Assembly: GCF_018403185.1 (NCBI RefSeq)
Contig: NZ_BOSE01000011.1
Coordinates: 1-64,000 of the forward strand
Length of the DNA: 64,000 nucleotides
Source of the DNA: Paenibacillus montaniterrae
Lineage (GTDB): Bacteria > Bacillota > Bacilli > Paenibacillales > Paenibacillaceae
Direction of reading: 5' to 3'
The notes below the pieces were generated by a model. That model saw only the letters and a program-made list of their open reading frames with translations. It had not been told where the DNA came from and ran no database searches. Of this stretch, positions 18,035 to 26,365 are shown one piece after another. The position numbers and the translations under genes were made by a program. Positions within the stretch are counted from its first letter, which is position 1, and the number at the start of each line of letters is the position of its first letter.

Positions 18035-18239
18035 GTGTGTGGAAGGTTGTAGCGAATGCTGGAAACGAGAAATGCTTGCTCTTATCAAGAAAGCATTGGA
18101 TAATGAACAATATCGGGTTAATCAACTGCTAATCCATGCAAGGGCTGTATGGATTGAAGGCAGCTTGTTATTTGAAAATGCTGAGCACGCGCTGCAAAAT
18201 ATGAACAGCCCGGAGCAGATGAAGGAAGTGAGCCTGTAA
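18033..18239 (+). CDS. small hypothetical protein coupled to moaA
   Basis: Up to 68 residues from GTG 18033, or 55 from the ATG at 18072, neither with a strong ribosome site. No family recognised. The predicted peptide is helical, with a cysteine-containing N-terminus (CVEGCSECW) only in the longer form. Its TAA stop shares a base with the moaA ATG (TAATG), and the moaA ribosome site AAGGAAGTGAG lies inside it. This is the pattern of translational coupling and the main argument that it is real. Confidence 0.45.
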   Translation: MCVEGCSECWKREMLALIKKALDNEQYRVNQLLIHARAVWIEGSLLFENAEHALQNMNSPEQMKEVSL

Positions 18240-19252
18240 TGAACGATTCTATCTATGACATGTATCAACGACCGCTGCGAGATTTGCGAATATCGGTCAT
18301 TGATCGCTGCAATTTTCGCTGCACGTATTGTATGCCGAAGGAAGTGTTTGGCGACAATTACGCATTTTTGCCGCAAAGCGAGCTGCTGTCCTACGAGGAA
18401 ATCAGTCGTCTCGTTGCCATATTCAGCAAGCTAGGTGTTAAAAAGATAAGATTGACTGGCGGCGAGCCATTGCTGCGCAAAAATTTGCAGGAGCTGATCA
18501 GTCAAATTCATTTGGTGGACGGCATTGAGGATGTAGCCTTAACAACGAATGGCTTATTGCTGGATCAACAGGCTCAGGCGCTTTATGATGCAGGGTTAAG
18601 AAGGTTGAACATAAGTCTTGATGCGCTGGATGAAGAGCTGTTTGGTAAAATGAACGGCAGAGGCATTGCGCCAGCACGCATTTTGCAAAATATTGACTAC
18701 GCCAAACAGCTAGGCTTTGAAATAAAGGTAAATATGGTTGTGGAAAAAGGGGTAAATGAGCAAGAAATTATTCCGATGATGAACTATTTTAAAGACTATG
18801 ATATTACGCTGCGCTTTATTGAATTTATGGACGTTGGCAACGATAACGGCTGGAGCTATGAAAAGGTTGTAACGAAGCAGGAAATGCTGCAGCAGCTGCA
18901 GCAAATATATACGTTGACCCCAGTAGAGCAGGCTTATTACGGCGAGGTAGCAAAATATTATCAATATGATCAGCATAAGGCTAAAATCGGCTTTATAACG
19001 TCGGTTTCGGAGTCGTTTTGCTCGACATGCACGCGCTTAAGACTGTCGTCTGAAGGCAAGCTGTATACATGCTTGTTCGCTGCCGATGGCTTTGATTTGC
19101 GTGCGATGCTGCGCAGTGGAGCGTCAGATCAGGAGCTGATAGAGGCTATTTCTCAGGTTTGGCAGCAGCGTACGGATCGTTATTCGGATGAGCGTACCGC
19201 ATATACTGCGAAGCATCGCAAAAAGGTGAATATGTCCTATATCGGCGGCTAA
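18239..19252 (+). CDS. moaA: GTP 3',8-cyclase, molybdenum cofactor biosynthesis
   Basis: 337 residues, typical for MoaA. The radical-SAM cluster motif is CNFRCTYC near the N-terminus, with TGGEPLLR following for SAM binding. The second 4Fe-4S cluster is held by CSTCTRLRLSSEGKLYTC in the C-terminal half. The C-terminus ends in the conserved GG needed with MoaC. It makes the first molybdopterin precursor from GTP in the cytoplasm. No other Moco gene is adjacent, so this is a stand-alone copy next to nitrogen-oxide-related genes, perhaps serving a molybdoenzyme such as nitrate reductase. Confidence 0.93.
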   Translation: MNDSIYDMYQRPLRDLRISVIDRCNFRCTYCMPKEVFGDNYAFLPQSELLSYEEISRLVAIFSKLGVKKIRLTGGEPLLRKNLQELISQIHLVDGIEDVALTTNGLLLDQQAQALYDAGLRRLNISLDALDEELFGKMNGRGIAPARILQNIDYAKQLGFEIKVNMVVEKGVNEQEIIPMMNYFKDYDITLRFIEFMDVGNDNGWSYEKVVTKQEMLQQLQQIYTLTPVEQAYYGEVAKYYQYDQHKAKIGFITSVSESFCSTCTRLRLSSEGKLYTCLFAADGFDLRAMLRSGASDQELIEAISQVWQQRTDRYSDERTAYTAKHRKKVNMSYIGG

Positions 19253-19272
19253 GGTGTAAAGAGGTGGGGACG

Positions 19273-19974
19273 ATGAAGCAGCATCATTTTACGCTGGATA
19301 TGCTGAAGCAATTTTTGTACTTTCAGGATTTGACGGATGAGGAGCTGGCGCAGGTTTATCAAATTTCTGGCTTTCGCACCTATCGAAAAAAATCGGTTAT
19401 TTTTCATGAAGGAGAAGAAAAAGCAGCAATCTATTTTATATATGATGGACTCGTTAAAACATACAAAACCGACGAAGACGGCCATGAAAATATCGTTTCC
19501 TTTCTAAAGCAAGGAGATATGTTTCCTCACGCTACTTTCTTCGATTCACAGCCTTATCCGGCAACTGCCGAAGCATTGGTCGACAGTGACATGATTGTCA
19601 TCCCTCAATCATCATTCGAGCAGCTTATTCTCGCCATACCTGCGTTAACGAAAAAAACGATTGTGATGATGGGCGGCAAAATTCGCGAGCTGCAGCAAAT
19701 GCTTCAGCAAATTACTGGCCAGGATGTGCAGAGCCGGGGCGTTGCTTTTCTGCTTAAAATTGCCGAGCGCTATGGTGTGGAGCAGTCTGGCAGGCTTGTC
19801 ATTCCTGTGCCGCTTACGAATTTGGAGATGGCTAACGCGATTGGAACGACGCGTGAAACGGTTAATCGGCTGTTAAATCAGCTGCGCAAGCAAAACATCA
19901 TTGAAAAGGATGGCAGCAAGCTCGTTATTGTTAATCCACAGGCGCTGTCAGATTGGAGCGCTGAGCAGCGGTAA
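19273..19974 (+). CDS. Crp/Fnr-family transcriptional regulator without cysteines
   Basis: About 233 residues from the ATG at 19273 (GAGGTG suitably spaced; GTG 19264 is an in-frame alternative). A cyclic-nucleotide-like sensor domain (VIFHEGEEKAAIYFIYDGLVK, FLKQGDMFPH) is followed by a dimer helix and the Crp/Fnr recognition helix in MANAIGTTRETVNRLLNQL. The protein has no cysteine, so it cannot hold the Fe-S cluster of true Fnr. DNR/NnrR-like proteins of this type sense NO through haem. The TGTGA-N6-TCACA site in front of the nearby ric gene is the binding site expected for this family. Confidence 0.9.
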   Translation: MKQHHFTLDMLKQFLYFQDLTDEELAQVYQISGFRTYRKKSVIFHEGEEKAAIYFIYDGLVKTYKTDEDGHENIVSFLKQGDMFPHATFFDSQPYPATAEALVDSDMIVIPQSSFEQLILAIPALTKKTIVMMGGKIRELQQMLQQITGQDVQSRGVAFLLKIAERYGVEQSGRLVIPVPLTNLEMANAIGTTRETVNRLLNQLRKQNIIEKDGSKLVIVNPQALSDWSAEQR

Positions 19975-20077
19975 AGGCAGCAAATGGCATCAAACGACGG
20001 TAAACGGTGGCGCAACAAATTTCCAGAAAAAGGACCATGCCCAAATGATGATTGTAGACACAGCCCTTTCACTTCCC

Positions 20078-20788
20078 CTATGCCTCGGCAGCTAGCAGCC
20101 TGGCGAACATAATATTGTTTTCCAAATGAACATGCTGGAACATGTCGGATTCCAATTCCTCAAGCTTCTGGAACGTTAACGTATAGGTACGGCAGGCTTC
20201 AGCCGGCAAAGTAAAATCATTAGTAACGTCTCTTATTTCCTTTAATAACTGGCCTGCCTGTTCATGCTCGTCTTCCAGTTCATCAATGGCTGAGCGCACT
20301 TGCTGCAGCAGCTCCTGAGCGCCGCTTTGCTCATACTGCTTGATGAGCGGAAATACTACCTCTTCTTCAGCGATCAAATGCTGCTCTAATTCGCTGCGCA
20401 GCTTGCTGAAAAGCGTATGAAGCGAGGACAGCTCCGGATGCTCCGTACCATGAACACGCAATATTTTTGTGACAAAATGTCCAAGCAGCGGCAGCTCTTC
20501 GTTAAGATAAGCATGATGCGTTGCGATAACATGATCAATCAGCTCGCTATACGCTGCATGTCGCCAGTCTGTATCTCGCTGGGCCCGCTTAAGCGATTCA
20601 TTATATAGTTGATTTAGTGCTTGCAAAAATTGCCCGGCATCGATACTTTTCTGCTCCAGCGCGGCAGACAGCACACGATCCCCGCCGCAGCAAAAGTCGA
20701 TTTTGTAGCTTTTCAATAGATTGCTGGCTCCAGGAAATGCGGCTACTAGCTCACCGACTTTTTCATTTCCATCAAATACTTTAACCAT
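20078..20788 (-). CDS. ric: iron-sulfur cluster repair di-iron protein (RIC/ScdA/YtfE)
   Basis: About 236 residues from the ATG at 20788 (GGGAG nine bases upstream). The frame is open back to 20908, but that stretch contains the promoter. The N-terminal ScdA-type domain carries DFCCGGD. The hemerythrin-like four-helix part has the spaced histidine/glutamate ligands in DHVIATHHAYL, EHPE, EQHLIAEEEVVFP, LEDEHEQAG and QHVHLENNIMF. The protein repairs Fe-S clusters damaged by nitric oxide or peroxide. Its upstream FNR-type operator and the neighbouring regulator and nirK remnant fit a role in NO stress. Confidence 0.92.
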   Translation of the reverse strand: MVKVFDGNEKVGELVAAFPGASNLLKSYKIDFCCGGDRVLSAALEQKSIDAGQFLQALNQLYNESLKRAQRDTDWRHAAYSELIDHVIATHHAYLNEELPLLGHFVTKILRVHGTEHPELSSLHTLFSKLRSELEQHLIAEEEVVFPLIKQYEQSGAQELLQQVRSAIDELEDEHEQAGQLLKEIRDVTNDFTLPAEACRTYTLTFQKLEELESDMFQHVHLENNIMFARLLAAEA

Positions 20789-20818
20789 TTCAATCAGCTC
20801 CCTTAACGTAGTACCAAT

Positions 20819-20861
20819 AGTATAAATGGCTTGCTTGCTCGGCAGTGTGAGGCGTATCACA
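20819..20861 (-). promoter_or_regulatory. ric promoter with Crp/Fnr operator centred at -41.5
   Basis: The 16-base site TGTGAGGCGTATCACA (20846-20861) is a perfect TGTGA-N6-TCACA dyad. A minus-strand -10 hexamer TATACT lies at 20824-20819, which predicts +1 at 20812. The dyad centre (20853.5) then falls exactly at -41.5, the class II activator position that replaces the -35 box. The leader to the ric ATG would be 24 bases. Confidence 0.8.
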
Positions 20862-21087
20862 TTGTCGCTTTTTTTATAAGCCCACCCTAGTTCGACTATT
20901 AAGTGCACCGTTTAGAATAGATATTGGAAAAGTCGTCTATGATTAGAGACTTAAATACTCGATGAAGGTACTTGTAGCATTGTCTCAAATACCACATACT
21001 ACGATTTAGTAAAGAAGCTGGATCTAACAGATCGCGAATGTGAGTTAAACCCTGAATAAACGCACCATGGACGAAGCATAAAGAAGA

Positions 21088-21183
21088 ATTGAGGAGGTTA
21101 TTCGTTTTTATGAAGAAGAAAGGATTCAATTGGAATTAAACAAGCTGACACCGGTAGAGTACCGACGCCAGCTTGCAGTCTAG
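21088..21183 (+). pseudogene. IS3-family transposase OrfB remnant (C-terminal 31 codons)
   Basis: The reading frame gives IEEVIRFYEEERIQLELNKL followed by TPVEYRRQLAV and a TAG stop, the standard end of IS150/IS3-type integrase-like transposases. In-frame stops and no ribosome site lie upstream, and the rest of the gene is missing. It marks the left edge of the AT-rich insert between ric and the nirK fragment. Confidence 0.8.
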
Positions 21184-21275
21184 GCTTTTTAAATCTCAAC
21201 AAAATTGATGATTAACCATCGTTCCTTGACGAATCAGTCAGATTATCTTTTTCATAGAATAACAGGTTAAATGAA

Positions 21276-21995
21276 CTAGAGTCCAAATAGATATGAAAAA
21301 CTCCATACACCTCTTGCATAAATCGATGCTGTAGTCTCACAACTAATTACGTATCCCAATCCATCTTCTAAAACTGGATGCCAATCCCAATCCCTTACTA
21401 AAACAGTCCCACTTGTCGATTTGATGTCGACTTCTTTGCTTTGCAATTGACCACCATTGTTTTCTGATGGACCGTACTGCTTAATAAACATTTTTGCATA
21501 CTCGATTGACAAATTATTGTTGGGATCGTAGGTAATTTCCCAGCGATAATCAACTTTGTCTAATGTTATATACGTGTTAGATGGTCCAGTCCAATAATAA
21601 TACATAGTAACATAGAATTTAACATATGCATCGTTATTTCCGCTATTACCAGATTTTCTTCCGCTAGTAGACATTATTGTAAAATCAGCGGCATATAGCG
21701 TTGTAATTTCTCCAGTATTTTTGTTCATTAGATCTTTTATAGGCCTAACACTATTTTCGATTACTTCTGGAATTACTTCTTCTCCTGTTTCCATATTAAC
21801 CAATGATGCATTCTCGATTTTTGGAGCTTCAACATTTAAAGTTGCTTTTTTAGATAGAATTTTTTCTTGTTGATCGTACTCCTTGATTACAATAAAGCCC
21901 TCTGGTACATCTGCATTTGAATTAGCAAGAGCAGTTGGTGTAAGAAGAGTGAAAATAATTGCTAGTAACAACATTGATGAAAGAAGTTTCTTCAT
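21276..21995 (-). CDS. secreted hypothetical protein
   Basis: 239 residues with a clear signal peptide (MKKLLSSMLLLAIIFTLLTP, likely cut after ALA). The mature part is polar and beta-rich with many aromatic residues (VKFYVTMYYYWTGPSN, VRDWDWHPVLEDG). No family recognised. AAGGAGGGA precedes the ATG. It is AT-rich compared with the ric and DeoR neighbours and lies between a transposase remnant and a second orphan gene, so it was probably acquired. The function is unknown. Confidence 0.7.
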   Translation of the reverse strand: MKKLLSSMLLLAIIFTLLTPTALANSNADVPEGFIVIKEYDQQEKILSKKATLNVEAPKIENASLVNMETGEEVIPEVIENSVRPIKDLMNKNTGEITTLYAADFTIMSTSGRKSGNSGNNDAYVKFYVTMYYYWTGPSNTYITLDKVDYRWEITYDPNNNLSIEYAKMFIKQYGPSENNGGQLQSKEVDIKSTSGTVLVRDWDWHPVLEDGLGYVISCETTASIYARGVWSFSYLFGL

Positions 21996-22113
21996 GGTAT
22001 TCCCTCCTTAAAAATGTTATTATTGTATTACGGTTTCCAATTTTAACATATGGATAATTGGTTTAAATTACCTAAATATGAATATTTTATGAACAATGGA
22101 GGCGAGCATTACT

Positions 22114-22497
22114 ATGCGCAGATTTAAGCTCAAACTGGCAGTAAGTATTTTTTTTATTATCGCTAGCTTATTACTTGGTTGCTCTAGAAATAATACATTA
22201 CTATATACAGGTAGTGGTGATAACTGGGATATCAAGTATACAGTTACTATGTTTAGTGATAAAAATAATGACAATTATGGAATCTATACACTAACATATA
22301 CAGGTACAGAAAAAGTAACTGGAAGTGTTAGTTACGAAATTACAAGTGATTTTTTAAACGAAAGTGGCATTCTCCCTTTAAATAATGGGGTAATTAAGAG
22401 TAGGACTTATGACAAATATCTTGAAACTGAGAATGTGATTACTTTTACCATTGAATGGAACGATCACCAAGAAACCATCTTAGCGAAAAAAAATTAA
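22114..22497 (+). CDS. small putative lipoprotein
   Basis: About 127 residues from the ATG at 22114; the upstream in-frame ATG at 22096 overlaps the GGAGG ribosome site. Signal peptide ends in SLLLGC, a lipobox. The mature part is a short beta-rich domain with SVSYEITSDF and ENVITFTIEW. No family recognised. AT-rich and divergent from the secreted protein at 21276; both look like accessory cargo. Confidence 0.6.
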   Translation: MRRFKLKLAVSIFFIIASLLLGCSRNNTLLYTGSGDNWDIKYTVTMFSDKNNDNYGIYTLTYTGTEKVTGSVSYEITSDFLNESGILPLNNGVIKSRTYDKYLETENVITFTIEWNDHQETILAKKN

Positions 22498-22531
22498 TTA
22501 CTGAATAAATAAAATTGTAATCATATTTTGG

Positions 22532-22921
22532 GTGCAGAATGAAAGGCGGACCTTAAAATGCATTTCTAAGCATGTATATCTGAATGGCAACCCGGAATAT
22601 GTCGTATTTAACGGCAACGATTATAGCTTGAAGGACAATCCGTTGCCAGCCAAGGTCGGTGAGCAGATCCGTTTATACGTCAGCAATGCCGGGCCCAATG
22701 AAACCTCTTCCTTCCATGTCATCGGAACTGTGTTTGATCATGTTTACGTCGATGGCAATCCTGACAATATGCTGCAAGGGCTGCAAACCGTATTGCTTCC
22801 CGCAAGCGGAGGCGCCGTAGTAGAGTTTACCATAACCGAAGCGGGAGATTATCCATTTGTGACCCATCAATTCAATTATGCAGCCAAAGGGGCAGTCGGG
22901 CTTATTCGTGTAACTGAATAA
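22532..22921 (+). pseudogene. nirK: truncated copper nitrite reductase, C-terminal cupredoxin domain only
   Basis: The frame encodes about 115 residues of the second cupredoxin domain of NirK: GNPEYVVFNG, AKVGEQIRLYVSNAGPNETS, SFHVIGTVFDHVYVDGNP, LQTVLLPASGGAVVEF and YPFVTHQFNYAAKGAVGLI. The histidine of SFHVIG corresponds to the domain-2 ligand of the type 2 copper site. The first cupredoxin domain, with the type 1 copper ligands and the other type 2 histidines, is missing in every frame upstream. That space is occupied by the AT-rich orphan genes. An intact protein is therefore impossible, and the GTG at 22532 has no credible ribosome site. Confidence 0.8.
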
Positions 22922-22957
22922 GCCGTGCAACCGAGTAAACCGTGTAACTGAGTAAGC
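22907..22957 (+). repeat. three tandem 17-bp repeats across the nirK fragment stop codon
   Basis: CGTGTAACTGAATAAGC, CGTGCAACCGAGTAAAC and CGTGTAACTGAGTAAGC follow one another without gaps. The stop codon TAA of the nirK fragment lies in the first unit, so two further units duplicate the gene end. Confidence 0.8.
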
Positions 22958-23027
22958 TGCTAGCCTCGTAGGGAGTGAAAGATCCAATGGAGATTGTAAA
23001 CTCGAAAGCTAAAAATCTATTGCTAAG

Positions 23028-23067
23028 GAAGCTGGGTAACGCTATTTGTGACATTCGGCTTCTTTTT
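23028..23067 (+). terminator. probable terminator of the former nirK transcript
   Basis: GAAGC at 23028-23032 pairs with GCTTC at 23058-23062, followed by TTTTT. A moderate hairpin. The rest of 22958-23280 shows nothing recognisable. Confidence 0.5.
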
Positions 23068-23283
23068 ATTTCTAATGAATCTGAGGAGGCTTAATCAGTG
23101 ATTTCCGCCGTATCAGAAGCGTTTTTTCACTCTTAGCGTTATGAATATTCGTTAGATTCCATTAGACTTTCGTACGATCCAGTTAACGTTATCAGGATTC
23201 TTTAAAACAGTATCTACCGAGTCCCCACCGCCTCGTAACATCCAACTAGACCGCCGCATACAGTGCAACCATTCGCACACTAT

Positions 23284-23444
23284 ATGAGCAAAAACAAGCA
23301 AATGCGCAGCGATATTCGCGCATAATATTAATAAAATGTTCATTATGTGCAAAATATTTGCTCATTATTGTACATTTATGCTCGAAAATGTGTTGACAGA
23401 CACAATTTATCCAATTATGATTATGTTGTGAACAATTTTGAGCA
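23284..23444 (+). promoter_or_regulatory. DeoR-gene promoter with repeated putative operator half-sites
   Basis: TTGACA (23393-23398) and TATGAT (23416-23421) are 17 bases apart, a near-consensus vegetative promoter. Around it lie inverted copies of the pentamer GAGCA (23284-23288, 23440-23444) and TGCTC (23359-23363, 23379-23383), each in an A/T-rich setting. Spaced half-sites like these are typical of DeoR/GlpR-type autoregulation by looping. The operator call is inference. Confidence 0.65.
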
Positions 23445-23476
23445 TCAGTGAACATAAGTGTGTAGGAGTGATGGCT

Positions 23477-24238
23477 ATGCTTGCTGTAGAGAGAAAAAAT
23501 CGCATTATCGAATATGTCAAGGAGCATAGAGTGGCGACGATTAGCGAATTGGCAAAGGCTTTTTCTGTACATGATGCAACAATTAGAAGAGATTTGAACG
23601 AGATTGTACGGGAAGGGCTGCTGAAGCGAACGCATGGCGGAGTCACAATTGAGGAATGGACCAATTCTGAAGCATCCTTCAGCGAGCGCTACAGCAATCA
23701 GCTTGAGCAAAAAATGCTGATTGGCAAGCGAGCGGCAGAGCTGGTCAAGGACGGCGAGCATATCATTATCGATTCAGGCACGACGACGCTGCATATTGCG
23801 AAAAATTTAATTCATCGCGCTGATTTGACAGTCGTCACCAATGATATGAATGTTGCCGCGGAGCTTAAGGATTCGCCGGGAATTAAAGTGATTTTGACAG
23901 GCGGCGAGCTTTATCCGTCAAGCTATATGCTGAATGGCATGTTTACCGAGCAGGTGCTGGACTCCCTGCATGTCCACAAGGCGTTTATCGGCATTCCCGT
24001 GCTGCATTCGCGGTTTGGGTTAATGCATCCGGAAGCGCAGCTTGTGCCAACGAAGCAAAGCATGATACGCGCAGCTGAAAAGATTATCGTAGTTGCTGAT
24101 GATTCGAAAATTGGAAAGGTAAGCTTGCATACGGTGGCCGCAAATGATGAGTTTGACACGCTGATTACGGGCAAAGCGATCACAGAATATGATCAGGAGC
24201 AGTTCGAGAAAAGCGGAGTAGAAGTCATTAGGGTGTAA
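23477..24238 (+). CDS. DeoR/GlpR-family transcriptional regulator
   Basis: About 253 residues from the ATG at 23477, eight bases after AGGAG (the ATG at 23471 is too close). The N-terminal helix-turn-helix contains RIIEYVKEHRVATISELAKAF and VHDATIRRDLNEI. The sensor domain has the sugar-phosphate isomerase-like fold: IDSGTTTLHIAKNL, LTVVTNDMNVAAEL, LTGGEL and VVADDSKIGK. Such repressors usually respond to a phosphorylated sugar or polyol. It precedes a TarJ-like reductase and a glycerol-phosphate-type transporter, which it probably controls together with its own gene. Confidence 0.92.
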   Translation: MLAVERKNRIIEYVKEHRVATISELAKAFSVHDATIRRDLNEIVREGLLKRTHGGVTIEEWTNSEASFSERYSNQLEQKMLIGKRAAELVKDGEHIIIDSGTTTLHIAKNLIHRADLTVVTNDMNVAAELKDSPGIKVILTGGELYPSSYMLNGMFTEQVLDSLHVHKAFIGIPVLHSRFGLMHPEAQLVPTKQSMIRAAEKIIVVADDSKIGKVSLHTVAANDEFDTLITGKAITEYDQEQFEKSGVEVIRV

Positions 24239-24338
24239 GCGGAAGGCTGATGATTCTTTCAAGTCCAACTCTGTTGTATGCGCTTGCAGATTTGGCTTGA
24301 AAATCATATATAACTTTTGACAACAGGAGGTGTGCAGC

Positions 24339-25415
24339 TTGGCAAGCAGTTTAAGTAAAGTGTTCAGACTTATTGAGCCGCACAGCATTAAGGAAGTAGC
24401 GATTGAGCTCTCATTAGCGCCGCATGAGGTGATGATCGAGCCTGAGCTGGTAAGCATATGCCATGCTGATTTGCGCTACTATACAGGACAACGACGTCCG
24501 GAAGCGCTCGCCAAAAAGCTGCCAATGGCATTATTTCATGAAGGGATAGGCAAGGTGCTGCAAAGCAATTCAGATCGTGTAAAGGTTGGTCAGCGTGTCG
24601 TCATTGTCCCTAACCTGCCGGCATACGAGATGAATGGTACGGCTAAGGAGGATTGCTGCGAGTACTGCAACGGGATTGGTGAAAACTACTGTGAGCATGG
24701 CGGATTTTTAGCCAGCGGCATCGACGGCATGGCGCAAAGCAGACTGGTGATTTCCGCTTCCAATGCAATTCCGATACCTGATGATGTGCCGGATCATATC
24801 GCCGTTTTGACTGAGCTGTGCAGCGTGTCGCATCAAGCGCTGGAGCGGGTGCGCGAGCGTTTGGCAACAGGCAAGGTCGTCGTATTTGGCGATGGGCCGG
24901 TCGGCTATATGACAGCAGCAATGCTGCATCATATGTATAAGCTGAACGCAGATCGTTTAACAGTGTTTGGCGCGGTAGAGGAGAAGCTGAATCAATTTGA
25001 CTTCGCAACAAGGGAAATGGTTCAAACCTATCCGTTTGACAATGCGCCGCTTGTTGATATAGCGATTGAATGCACCGGAGGCAAATTTAGCGAAAGCGCG
25101 ATTAATCAAGCCATCCAAATATTGAAGCCAGGCGGTATTTTGGTTCTGATGGGCGTTACCGAGGATCTTGTACCGATCAATACGCGTGATGTACTGGAGA
25201 AGGGCATTACGATGTTTGGAAGCAGCCGCAGCACCGCTTATGATTTTGAACAAATCATTGAAGCGATGAGACAGCCACAATATCAGAAGTCGCTTAACAA
25301 AATTGTACCGAAGCAATATGAGGTTGTGAGTACGGCAGACCAACTCGCCAAAGTTATGGAGTCCGCCGCAGCTCACCGAAGCTGGGAAAAAACAATTATC
25401 CAGTTTAACTGGTAA
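24339..25415 (+). CDS. TarJ-like ribulose-5-phosphate reductase / ribitol-5-phosphate dehydrogenase
   Basis: About 358 residues from the TTG at 24339, eight bases after AGGAGG. This is a medium-chain dehydrogenase closest by eye to S. aureus TarJ: SICHADLRYYTGQRR, KKLPMALFHEGIG, ELCSVSHQALERV, VFGDGPVGYMTA (NADPH site), IECTGGKFSESAINQ and GSSRSTAYDF. Unlike S. aureus TarJ as I recall it, it keeps a full structural-zinc lobe (CCEYCNGIGENYC). TarJ makes ribitol 5-phosphate for wall teichoic acid with TarI. No TarI gene is adjacent. Beside a DeoR regulator and a glycerophosphodiester transporter it may instead run in the catabolic direction; that is inference. Confidence 0.75.
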   Translation: MASSLSKVFRLIEPHSIKEVAIELSLAPHEVMIEPELVSICHADLRYYTGQRRPEALAKKLPMALFHEGIGKVLQSNSDRVKVGQRVVIVPNLPAYEMNGTAKEDCCEYCNGIGENYCEHGGFLASGIDGMAQSRLVISASNAIPIPDDVPDHIAVLTELCSVSHQALERVRERLATGKVVVFGDGPVGYMTAAMLHHMYKLNADRLTVFGAVEEKLNQFDFATREMVQTYPFDNAPLVDIAIECTGGKFSESAINQAIQILKPGGILVLMGVTEDLVPINTRDVLEKGITMFGSSRSTAYDFEQIIEAMRQPQYQKSLNKIVPKQYEVVSTADQLAKVMESAAAHRSWEKTIIQFNW

Positions 25416-25424
25416 TTGCATGTT

Positions 25425-25498
25425 TGCCCATGGCATTATTCTACACTATTTTTGAGCAGATGCAAAATAGTTTGTAGAAGCACATAGTGACATGGGCA
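25425..25498 (+). promoter_or_regulatory. long hairpin in the leader before mgtC
   Basis: TGCCCATG (25425-25432) pairs with CATGGGCA (25491-25498). Within that, TTCTACACTATTTT (25439-25452) pairs with AAAATAG-TT-TGTAGAA (25464-25479) with a two-base bulge and an 11-base loop. There is no T-run after it, so it is not an ordinary terminator. It ends 22 bases before the mgtC ATG, which itself lacks a clear ribosome site. Confidence 0.6.
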
Positions 25499-25520
25499 CA
25501 TTCCCTTAACGGCACAATAA

Positions 25521-26282
25521 ATGAACAATCTTAGTGTATGGTCAATAAGCGATATTGATTTGGTTTTGCGGCTTATTCTGTCAGTATTTCTCGGAGGTCT
25601 GGTAGGAATCGAACGCGAAATAAGCAATCATTCTGCAGGCTTTCGCACGCATATTTTAGTTTGTCTCGGCTCGACAACCATTATGCTGCTATCTATTTAT
25701 GGCTTCTCCGACTTTGTTAATGAGTATAACGTGCGTATGGACCCAGCGCGGCTGGCTGCGCAAGTCATTAGCGGCATTGGCTTTTTGGGCGCAGGCGCGA
25801 TCATGCGGAATGGAAATATTATTAAAGGCTTGACTACAGCCGCATCACTTTGGGTTGTTGCCGCAATTGGCCTTTGCATTGGCGCAGGCTTTCACAAAGC
25901 AGCTGTGCTGTGCACCGCACTAGTTTTAATTACGCTGTTTATTTTGAATAAATGCGAGCAGCTGCTATCCCGTAAACGCCGCATCAAGCAGGTTGAACTG
26001 CTAGTAAAGGATGGAGCCAAGGAAATTACACCTCTTTTAATGATTTTTGAAGCGCATGGGGTTAAAGTAATGAATTTGAGCATCATTCCTTACGAGCATG
26101 AGAAGGGCGACGGAGCATGCAGCAGCCTTATGAAGCTTGTCGTAACCTGCAAAATTCCGAAGCATATTGCATGGCTGACGATTTTGGAATCGATCAAGCT
26201 GGAGGACGCTATTATTTCCGTCAAGGTGGCTGGCGAGGAGCAGAAGCTGACTGCCAGCAAGCAATCTGCTGTCAGCTTATAG
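25521..26282 (+). CDS. mgtC: MgtC/SapB-family membrane protein
   Basis: 253 residues. The N-terminal membrane domain has four or five helices with the family motifs LGGLVGIEREI, AGFRTHILVCLGS, RLAAQVISGIGFLGAGAI, IKGLTTAASLWVVAAIGL and GAG. A cytoplasmic C-terminal ACT-like domain of about 90 residues follows. MgtC proteins help growth in low magnesium and act on the F-type ATP synthase in some bacteria. The gene lies between the TarJ-like and Ugp-type genes. No good Shine-Dalgarno precedes the ATG; a stable leader hairpin does. Confidence 0.9.
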   Translation: MNNLSVWSISDIDLVLRLILSVFLGGLVGIEREISNHSAGFRTHILVCLGSTTIMLLSIYGFSDFVNEYNVRMDPARLAAQVISGIGFLGAGAIMRNGNIIKGLTTAASLWVVAAIGLCIGAGFHKAAVLCTALVLITLFILNKCEQLLSRKRRIKQVELLVKDGAKEITPLLMIFEAHGVKVMNLSIIPYEHEKGDGACSSLMKLVVTCKIPKHIAWLTILESIKLEDAIISVKVAGEEQKLTASKQSAVSL

Positions 26283-26294
26283 TCGAGCACTAAT

Positions 26295-26308
26295 TGAAAG
26301 CGCTTAAA
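26295..26308 (+). promoter_or_regulatory. candidate cre (CcpA) site before the Ugp-type operon
   Basis: TGAAAGCGCTTAAA keeps the core of the cre consensus (TGWAANCGNTNWCA) except at its end. It lies about 135 bases upstream of the ATPase gene, suggesting carbon catabolite control of the transporter operon. Confidence 0.5.
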
Positions 26309-26365
26309 AATCATCTTGCCTAGCATGGCTGTTATTGAAAAGTGGAGAGAACTGGGAGGAACAGC

